DNA from: JAFGSI01 sp041287425
GTDB lineage: Bacteria; Chloroflexota; Anaerolineae; Anaerolineales; Villigracilaceae
Reading direction: 5' to 3'
Length of the DNA stretch: 64,000 nucleotides
NCBI GenBank assembly: GCA_041287425.1
Contig: JBEULG010000011.1
Location: 1-64,000, forward strand
Shown one piece after another: positions 7,153 through 14,400 of the stretch. Position numbers and translations under genes: made by a program. The notes below the pieces were generated by a model that was given only the letters and a program-made list of their open reading frames with translations, searched no databases and was not told where the DNA came from. The stretch's first letter is position 1. Each line of letters opens with the position of its first letter.

Positions 7153-8817
7153 TCAACTCCTTCGTGCTTCGATGATTTTCACAGCCGCTGCGCTCACGCC
7201 GACCAGCGTCAGCCCAAAGGCGGCCGCGAACAGCCATTGAACCACGCTCAGAAAGCCCAGATACAGGACGGTGAACTCCGGCAGCGTCCAGGTGACGGTC
7301 ACGCCGTTGACGGCGAAACTGAGCAGGATGGGAAGCGCCAGCAGGTAGAGGACGAACCAGACGTACCCCAGCGCGGACCCGGCGGCCTGCCGCGCCGTCC
7401 CGTGCCAGGCGCGCAGCCCGAACATCGCCGTCAGCCAGCCGGCGAGCAGAGCAATGCCCGTGGTGACGGCAGCATAGGCGATGAATTCGATCAAGCCCGG
7501 AATCCAACTTAGTCCGAAGGTGTTCCCGTCGAGCAGGAGATAGCGGCCCAGGAAGACGGCCAGATAGACCAGTGCCCCGGCCAGCAGCCAGCGCGCCTTC
7601 TTCTCGCGGCGCAGAAAGAGCAGATAGCCGGGCAGCACGGCCAGGAAAACCGCCACCACATTGCGCCAAACGCGTTCCTGCCCCAGGCGCGCCAGGCGGG
7701 TCTGTTCCAGCGCCAGTTGTGTGGACTCAACCGCCGCCTCGCCCTGCGGCGGGTAGGGCCTCTGCCCGATGGCGGCGGCGTAGGCTTCGAGCAGAGCCGC
7801 TTGCTGCGTGCGGACGGCCGTCAGAATCTCCGCCGCCCGTTCCGGGGTCACGTTCAGCATCTCCAGCAGGGGGCGCCCCTGACCGGAAGCGGGCAGGTTC
7901 GTCCCCAGCAGGACGGCCAGCGTAGGGGCGACATCCACCATCTGAACGTCCGCGTACTCGCCGGGCCGGACGCCCGCGCCGGTCATCACGAACGGCTCGA
8001 CCAGCGTGACCGCTTCCGCGCCGCCGTGCCCGCCCTGGTCAATCTGCCCGTGGTCGGAGACGATGACGAGGGTATCCTGCTCCAGGTCGAGGGCGGCGGC
8101 GATTTGGGCGAGCAGCGCGTCGGACCGGGAGGCGGCCGCGGCCCAGTTCGGGCTGCGCGGCCCGCCCTGGTGGTGACCGGCGTAGTCCACCTGGTCGAGA
8201 TGAATCAGGATGAGTTGGTAGTCGTCCGTCAGCCAGGGCAGAGCCGCGGCGACCACATCCCGGTCGGCGGCGTCATCCTCCCCGAGCGTGTAAAAGCCGG
8301 TATCCACGCCGCTGGCGGCGAGCATACCCTCGAACCAGGTGTATCCGGAGACGGCGGTACGCAGTCCGGCGCGGTCGGCGGCGGCGAAGAGGTTATCCTG
8401 GGTGAAGGCGCGGACGCTGAACTCGTCCGGCGGGTTCATCGGCTGGCTGTCGTTCAGGTCGGGCCAGGCGCCGGTCAGGAGGGTTGTCCAACCGGGGGCG
8501 GAGAAGGACGGCGGGCGAGAGTGCATGACCGCCGAGGCGCCCTCGGCGCGCAGCCGGTTGAGGGTCGGCATGAGCGCCGCGTCGGTCGAGGTGTCGTAGC
8601 GCAGGGCGTCAATCAGCACAATGACGAGGCGGCGGGTGAGCGGGTTGCCGAGCGCCTCGCCGGGCGCCGGGGCCGAATCGGCCAGCGGCGAGCGGTAGGC
8701 TTCGACCGAGTCCATGACGCCGTTAGCCCAGACATACGCGCCGACGGCGCTCAGCGGTAGCAGGAGCAGGCCGAGCAGAAACCAGTTGACGGGGCGGCGG
8801 GAAGGGCGTTGTCTCAT
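7153..8817 (-). CDS. Membrane-anchored alkaline phosphatase-superfamily protein
   Basis: 554 residues when started at the ATG at 8817, which overlaps the upstream stop as ATGA; the frame also allows 8862. One N-terminal membrane segment (WFLLGLLLLPLSAVGAYVW) is followed by an extracytoplasmic type I phosphodiesterase/nucleotide pyrophosphatase-like domain. Metal-site motifs are visible: VIVLIDALRYD, candidate nucleophile Thr in APGWTTLLTG, HLDQVDYAGHH, IVSDHGQIDQGGHGG. The last 180 residues hold about five membrane helices. The family hydrolyses phosphate or sulfate esters or transfers phosphoryl headgroups; the substrate here is not visible. It sits inside the molybdenum hydroxylase operon with no obvious functional link. 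Confidence 0.8.
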   Translation of the reverse strand: MRQRPSRRPVNWFLLGLLLLPLSAVGAYVWANGVMDSVEAYRSPLADSAPAPGEALGNPLTRRLVIVLIDALRYDTSTDAALMPTLNRLRAEGASAVMHSRPPSFSAPGWTTLLTGAWPDLNDSQPMNPPDEFSVRAFTQDNLFAAADRAGLRTAVSGYTWFEGMLAASGVDTGFYTLGEDDAADRDVVAAALPWLTDDYQLILIHLDQVDYAGHHQGGPRSPNWAAAASRSDALLAQIAAALDLEQDTLVIVSDHGQIDQGGHGGAEAVTLVEPFVMTGAGVRPGEYADVQMVDVAPTLAVLLGTNLPASGQGRPLLEMLNVTPERAAEILTAVRTQQAALLEAYAAAIGQRPYPPQGEAAVESTQLALEQTRLARLGQERVWRNVVAVFLAVLPGYLLFLRREKKARWLLAGALVYLAVFLGRYLLLDGNTFGLSWIPGLIEFIAYAAVTTGIALLAGWLTAMFGLRAWHGTARQAAGSALGYVWFVLYLLALPILLSFAVNGVTVTWTLPEFTVLYLGFLSVVQWLFAAAFGLTLVGVSAAAVKIIEARRS

Positions 8818-9167
8818 TGGTCTAGCAATAATCCTGAAAAATTGAGTGCCTTGTCTGCCCATGCTTTGGCTTGCGCCGACAAAAGTGTGCGTTGTTTGGG
8901 ATGCTGGCAGAATTCAGGCCAGTTTCTTTGCCAGAGGGCAATCAGCGTTTGAATTTGAACGAGTTCGGCGGCTTTTTCCGGCTCGAGCTCGGCGGCAGTC
9001 CATTCAATCAGGTGTTTTGCTTCCTCGAGCAAACTTGAGACAATGGAGAGGTCGGTTGCATTTCGGGCCGAGGAAGAAATGCGGGCCAGAGCGGCCGCCA
9101 AGCCTCCCAGGCGGCGGGGGAGGGGGTCACGCAGGAAGCGTTCGCGCAGCCTTGTCCAGTCGTTCAT
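8814..9167 (-). CDS. Small helical protein of unknown function
   Basis: 117 residues, mostly helical and Ala/Leu/Glu-rich (LEEAKHLIEWTAAELEPEKAAELVQIQ). No signal peptide, membrane segment or motif that I recognise. Both ends overlap neighbours by four bases (ATGA at 8814-8817 and 9164-9167), so it is translated as part of the operon. It lies between a DUF5674 protein and a membrane phosphatase-like protein; a structural or regulatory partner role is only a guess. Confidence 0.6.
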   Translation of the reverse strand: MNDWTRLRERFLRDPLPRRLGGLAAALARISSSARNATDLSIVSSLLEEAKHLIEWTAAELEPEKAAELVQIQTLIALWQRNWPEFCQHPKQRTLLSAQAKAWADKALNFSGLLLDQ

Positions 9168-9502
9168 TTTGTGCCTCCGAGAAGTTCTCTTGTCACGCTC
9201 TCAACTTGTCTGCGAAGAGTTTCGTCTTGTAACATAATACTGCGGTTGCCCAGACTCGGCCGAATGTTGATGAGAGATTCGAACTCGATACGCTGCTCTG
9301 CCGGATACCAGTTGGCGCCCCATAAATCATCCTGTTCGCTTCCGGCTTCCAACAAGGCCGCTTCACAATCGGCGTGCATCTCGCCGCCGCCGGCCAGCAT
9401 TCGACGGCGAATATCCACCACAATTTTTATCATGCTCTCGTATGGTTGGAGCATTTCTTGAATTTGCTCAGGAGCAGCCGGTTTGTTGAGAATGTAAATC
9501 AT
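9164..9502 (-). CDS. DUF5674 family protein
   Basis: 112 residues. The start MIYILNKPA and the core RRRMLAGGGEMHADCEAALLE, DDLWGANWYP and ESLINIRPS fit DUF5674, a family of small proteins of unknown function that I know from cyanobacteria and Chloroflexi. Conserved His, Asp, Cys and Trp residues suggest a ligand site but nothing more can be said. It sits 3 bases after the FAD-subunit stop codon and overlaps the next gene by 4 bases. Confidence 0.7.
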   Translation of the reverse strand: MIYILNKPAAPEQIQEMLQPYESMIKIVVDIRRRMLAGGGEMHADCEAALLEAGSEQDDLWGANWYPAEQRIEFESLINIRPSLGNRSIMLQDETLRRQVESVTRELLGGTK

Positions 9503-9505
9503 GGG

Positions 9506-10276
9506 TCACATCATCGCTTCTAAACATCTTTTCGCCAACACCACCGCGGCCTCACGGCGGTATTCGGCGGAGGCCAGGTCGTCTGTGGCGTCGTGAGCGG
9601 CGTTGCGGGCGGCAGGTTCGAGGCCGGTCGCGTCGCGGCCGTCCATGGCCACCGCGGGCGAATTGCCCCAGCCGCCGATGACCAGCCGCGTCCGGCCGGA
9701 GGTCCACTGCGCCAGCGCCGCGCAGACGATGGGCCGGTCGGCGGGCGTGCGGGCGACGTATTCGAAGGCCAGTTTCACGTTGAGGGGGATTTCGACTTTC
9801 GTAATGAGTTTGCCATGCAACTGCTCTTCCCTCAGTGGCAGCAGGTCTCCCAAACTGACGACTGACGACTGCTCACCGACGACTGATAACCGGCGACTGA
9901 CGACGGTCACTTTCGCCTCCAGGGCCAGCATCACCGCCGCAAAGGGCGAGCGCCCGTCGCAGGCCACCAGGGCGCCGGCGGCGGTGCCGACGTTGCGCAG
10001 GTTGAGCGGCGCTTCGAGTTTCAGGGCTGTCTTGAGCGCGTCGGGCGTGTGCGGCGACTCGAGCAGGGCTTGCAGCGTGGCGGTGGCGCCGATTTCGAGT
10101 TTCTCGCCGACTTTGTGGATTTTGTCCAGGCCGAGGGCCTGCAGGTCAACCGCCTCGATGACGGCCTCGCGCTGCCGGTTCAGCACCGTCCCGCCGCCGA
10201 GGGGACGGGCGTTCGGGCGGGCGAGCAGTTCGAGAGCCTCTTCGAGGCGTTGGGGACGGTGATAGTGAGTAATCAT
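9506..10276 (-). CDS. FAD-binding subunit of molybdenum hydroxylase
   Basis: 256 residues, the size of YgfM/CoxM-like medium subunits. Residues 1-60 form the FAD-binding half (YHRPQRLEEALELL, GGGTVLNRQ), followed by the usual second motif NLRNVGTAAGALVACDGRSP. It passes electrons from the Fe-S cluster to FAD. First gene of the operon running down to 4032; a TATAAT lies on the minus strand at 10341-10336, about 60 bases upstream. Residues about 124-142 (VVSRRLSVVGEQSSVVS) are encoded by a TGACGACTG-type repeat array. Confidence 0.85.
   Translation of the reverse strand: MITHYHRPQRLEEALELLARPNARPLGGGTVLNRQREAVIEAVDLQALGLDKIHKVGEKLEIGATATLQALLESPHTPDALKTALKLEAPLNLRNVGTAAGALVACDGRSPFAAVMLALEAKVTVVSRRLSVVGEQSSVVSLGDLLPLREEQLHGKLITKVEIPLNVKLAFEYVARTPADRPIVCAALAQWTSGRTRLVIGGWGNSPAVAMDGRDATGLEPAARNAAHDATDDLASAEYRREAAVVLAKRCLEAMM
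9853..9906. repeat. TGACGACTG-type simple repeat in the FAD subunit gene
   Basis: CTGACGACTGACGACTG followed by CCGACGACTGATAACCGGCG and CTGACGACGG. It encodes a Ser/Val-rich loop (SVVGEQSSVVS) of the same type as the linker in the Fe-S/Mo subunit. Confidence 0.75.
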
Positions 10277-10295
10277 GAACGCTCCCGCTATTTTT

Positions 10296-10362
10296 GTCGA
10301 AGGGATGGGCTGATCATTTATTGTCAGACATTTTTATTATAGCAGGAATGAGGGCGGAATAC
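10296..10362. repeat. Left direct repeat flanking the SPFH / aminotransferase-PEPC cassette
   Basis: GTCGAAGGG-A-TGG, then TCAGACATTTTT, ATAGCAGG-AATGAGGGCGGAATAC. The same blocks in the same order and orientation occur at 17053-17114, immediately after the cassette's last stop codon. This copy also contains a minus-strand TATAAT (10341-10336) that may serve the molybdenum hydroxylase operon. Confidence 0.85.
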
Positions 10363-10479
10363 ATTACAGCGGGGATAAATTTCGCGACACGGACATCTCT
10401 TCTCCACCGCGCGAGTCGCGTTTTTGCAGTACAATCATGGGCTAATCATTACGGCTTACCGCACTTTTTGGAGGGGCTC

Positions 10480-11469
10480 ATGAGTGGAATAGCGATCGTG
10501 TTGATCTCTGTAGGTGTCCCGCTGTTGGCATTGTTGGCCTTTGCCTTTGAGTATCGCTTGCGCCAACCGGATATGCTGGTATTATATGAGCGGCGGGGAA
10601 AAATTGCTCTGCGCACGGCTCGTTTCTATCCGCGTCACTTCAGCCTGATATTGCGCTATACACCCTATCCGCTACAGTTGAGCATGGAAGCCACCGCGGC
10701 TGGCAACCTGGGCGTGCGCGTGAAACTGGTCGGGTCGGTGTCCCCTTCCGTGGAACGCATCGAGACCCTGCTCCGTGTCGGTGGCTGGAGTGAGCAAGCT
10801 GTCGCCCGTGCGGCTGAAGAGGCGTTGATCTTCATCCAAGAACTCATCAAAGAGTATGTCGAACGCTTTGAGATCCATGCTCTGTCATCCACTCAGCTCT
10901 CGCATCATCTGAACGAGCAGGCGAGGCGAATTGCCGAGCGCTTTGGCTTGGAAGTGGTGATGCTGGCGATTCAGGCGCTGGAGCCGCTCGACCCCGCCAT
11001 CTCCGAGGCGCTACGGCAGCAAGAGCAGGCACGTCTTTTGGAGCAGACCGAGCGCCTGAACCAGCAGGCGCGTCTTGCCGCTGCTGAAGCCAAATTCCGC
11101 GCCGACGAGGAGATCATGAGCCGCGAGCACGCCCTGGAGATGAAACACATTGGCCTGCAGCGAGAACGATTGGAGGTCGAGGACGCCCTGGCGCAGCAGC
11201 GGCTGGTCAACGAACTGCAACGCAACCGCCTGCGCCTGGAATTTGAGAAGGAAGAGCTACAGGCGCTCACCGCCAACCCCGAGCTCCTGTTGCTCACGCC
11301 ACAGGCGGCGCGCCTGGCAGAGGCCAGTCAGGTGCTCAAGAATGCCCAGACCGTGATCTCGCTCACCCCCCAGGACCTGGTGCGTGGCCAGGAACTGCTC
11401 AATCTGTTCCAGTCGGTGTTGAGTCGCGCCCTGGAGGCGAAGAACGCCGCGTCTGAACCACAGTCATGA
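10480..11469 (+). CDS. SPFH/band-7-like membrane protein with coiled coil
   Basis: 329 residues from ATG 10480, chosen for GGAGGGG six bases upstream; the frame extends to 10294 but that part lacks a ribosome site and covers the flanking repeat. A membrane helix (about residues 4-26, IAIVLISVGVPLLALLAFAF) is followed by an SPFH/band-7-like region (about 27-185) and a long charged coiled coil (about 185-285: LEQTERLNQQARLAAAEAKFRADEE). Proteins of this build form oligomeric membrane scaffolds. It overlaps the next gene by ATGA, so the two are translated together; anchoring or clustering the giant enzyme at the membrane is the likely role. SPFH membership is a judgement by layout and motif feel. 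Confidence 0.6.
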   Translation: MSGIAIVLISVGVPLLALLAFAFEYRLRQPDMLVLYERRGKIALRTARFYPRHFSLILRYTPYPLQLSMEATAAGNLGVRVKLVGSVSPSVERIETLLRVGGWSEQAVARAAEEALIFIQELIKEYVERFEIHALSSTQLSHHLNEQARRIAERFGLEVVMLAIQALEPLDPAISEALRQQEQARLLEQTERLNQQARLAAAEAKFRADEEIMSREHALEMKHIGLQRERLEVEDALAQQRLVNELQRNRLRLEFEKEELQALTANPELLLLTPQAARLAEASQVLKNAQTVISLTPQDLVRGQELLNLFQSVLSRALEAKNAASEPQS

Positions 11470-14400
11470 TGCAGGCTACAGATCCTTTGCGCTTCTTTCG
11501 CTTCAAGCCGGTTCAGGCGGCGCGCGTCTCCGAGGTCGGCGAGGTGACGGCAGCCGCGCCCGTCTCGGCGGAGGAGCGCATTAATTTTCACATCGGCAAT
11601 CCGCTCCAGGATGGTCGTTTGAGTTCGGCTTTCATGCGCGTCGTCTTGGGGTTGCCGCTGGAACGTGCCGATCTCGATATTGATTCCCCGCAGAGGCTGC
11701 TGGAGGCTTTAGGATGGGGAGAAGACCAGCGGCCGCTGCTGGAATTCTTTCTCCGCGCCCTGACACGTAGTGTCCCCTATATGCCGCGCGGCGGCTTTCT
11801 GCGGCAGAATCCCCATCCGCTGGTGCGGGCTTTTCTGGCCTGGCTGGAGGGTCAACAGGAAGGCCTGCGCTATGATAGTGGGGAGCAATCCGGGCGGCGT
11901 GAGGTCATCCTGGCAGCCGGTGGCGTCTCCGAAGCGCTGCGTGTGCTGTGGTTTACGCTTTCGGAATACCTGGAGCGGCGACCAGCGCGGGTGCTGGTCT
12001 ATCGCTATTCGATCCCAGCCTTTTGGGAAACCATCCTCGATCTCAAGTTTCAGCCTCTGCCACAGATAGAACAGGAAGCGTTGCGCCTTGTGCGGGAATC
12101 GTTCCAGGCGAATCCTGAAATCCCCATGTTTCTGTTAATCGGAGAGGAGATGAGCGAGGAAGGCCGGCGATTTCTGCGCTCGCTGGCTCTGGAATTTCCC
12201 ATCTTCTTCCTGGAAGCCAATGATGCCCCCAACCATCGTTCACTGGCGCGCGAAAGTGGCCTGATCGCTCGCGTGTTGCGTTTTCTGACCCCGGCCATCT
12301 TCTCGCCGCGCCTGGCCAACCTCTCGGTTACTTTTATCGCCGGCAATGCCGATTTTCTCAATGCCATCGAGAACGTGCACTTTAACCTAAAAGGCACGCC
12401 TTCTGCAGCGGAAGTGGAGTTGCTCGCATTTCTCTTGGAGCACAAGCGGCCGGAGGATGCTTCGGCTATCTCCGATCTGCCATTGCCTGCTCCAGTCTTC
12501 GAGTCCTCCGAGAGGCAGTCGCTGGCGGAACGTGTTCTTCCGCGCCTGATCGAGCGCGTGGCTGGGCGCTTGGAAGGACGTCTCGAATCCCTGACGCACA
12601 CCCTGAATGCGCTGCACCACAGGCTGGAAACGCAAGTGGCCCGTTACCGGGAGCGCTTTGAACAGGGGCGTCTCTTTTCCACCGTTGACGTATGGTCTTC
12701 GCTCCGTCCCTCTGAAATCCTTGTGCTGGCACCACACTCCTTGCCCGATCCTTCCTGGCAACGAACGCTAGAAAATCACTTTCTGCTGGCCTTTTTGCGC
12801 CATCATCCACAATATCAACCGCGCCATTGCCGTGTGGTGAGCGGCTCCTCACGCACCGCGTTGGGTATTCTGGGCTTTCACTGCGGTCTGAGCGAGGCCG
12901 TCATTCCGGATCTGAGCTGGTCTTATGAGCAGTGTTTTCCCCATGTCCATGCTGTGCCCCTGGGCGCGGAAATGAGACTGGATGCCGAAGCCATCATCGC
13001 TCGCGTTCAGAGCCTGCTCCGCCAAGATGCACGCTGGTCAGAGCGCGGTGTGGTCGCCCTGTGTAATCCACATAATGCCACCGGCCGGGTCTTCGAAGAG
13101 CAGGCGCTATACCGTCTGGTGGGCTGGTGTCTGGAGCGCGGAATCTATGTGGTGGACGATCTGGCCTACCAAAACATCGTCCCGCAGGATGCCCTGCCAC
13201 ATATCAAAACGCTGAAAGAAATTGCGCTGGAACTGGTGGCCGAAGGGCGTCTGCGCCAGGAGCATTTGCAGCGCCTGATCACTGTGCATTCGCTTTCCAA
13301 GATTGATTGTTTGGCCGGGGCGCGCCTCGCCATAGCCGAGATCCCCGACTCGGCTGTGCGGGAGCGCTTCGATGTTGTCAACCGTCTCATCTGCCCCAAC
13401 GCCATGGCCATTCTGATTGCCTACATGTTCTATCGCGCCGATCCCCAGGCGCTTCAATGGTACTGGTGTCTGCGCAACCGTCTCTTCCATGAGCGGACGC
13501 GACTCTTGCTGGAGGCGTTACACAGTCTTCCGCCTGACCGCAATCCCTACGAAATCGCTGTCATTCCGCCCCAGGGGAGCATGTACCCGCTCCTGCGGGT
13601 TGGCCGTCTGCCACGCGGCGTCTCGCTGGATTGGCTGGCGACCGCCCTGGCGCGCCGCGGGGTGGGACTGTTGCCGCTGGCGACTTTTGCCCGCACCGAG
13701 CAAGGGTTCGAGATGGGGCGTACCACCTTCCGCCTGACGCTGGGAGGTGCTGACTCCGGCGAGGTCTTGCTGGCCAAGACGCGTCGCTTGTTGATCTTGA
13801 TGAATCGCCTGATCGGAGAGGAAGAGACACGTTACAACCGTGCCATGCCCGTGCTTCACCCCCCTTCCGAGGAGGGGGGAGCGGCCGATCTTGCTCGCGC
13901 CTGGGATTCGGTGAGCGCCTCGCTTCTGGAACGCCTGTTACATCTGGCGCGTGCCGAATCACACCCCTTGCGCCATCTCTGGGAAGGAGGCGCACTCCCG
14001 GAAGAGCACCTGGTGGAATATGCCGGCCAGCGCCTGGAGGGTTTCCGTCAGCGCTTGATCACACGGGCCGTACTGCTGGATGAAATGAAGCGCCGCGCGC
14101 TGAGTGACCGGGGTAAGTGGCTGCAGGAAAGGCTGGAGCGAGAATTTTACAAAGATTCCCTGGCGCGCCGCCAGGAGCATTTCCGTCAGCGCACCCATGA
14201 CCGTACCGTCCATCCGACCCAAATGTATGCTTTGCCACTGGAACTGGCCGTGCAGTGCCTGCAGGAAGCCCTCCTCTTCCATCAACCGTTGACGCAGACA
14301 CAATTGCAGGAAATGGCCCAGGAACTCTGGCGGGAGTACCTGGGAAGCAACGTCAGCATCACCTCGCGGCAGGAAGGGGAAGAAATCCTGCTCGACCTGG

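Noticed and set aside
10294..10479. N-terminal extension of the SPFH-like protein
   Set aside because: The in-frame extension crosses the flanking direct repeat and has no ribosome site; GGAGGGG precedes ATG 10480.
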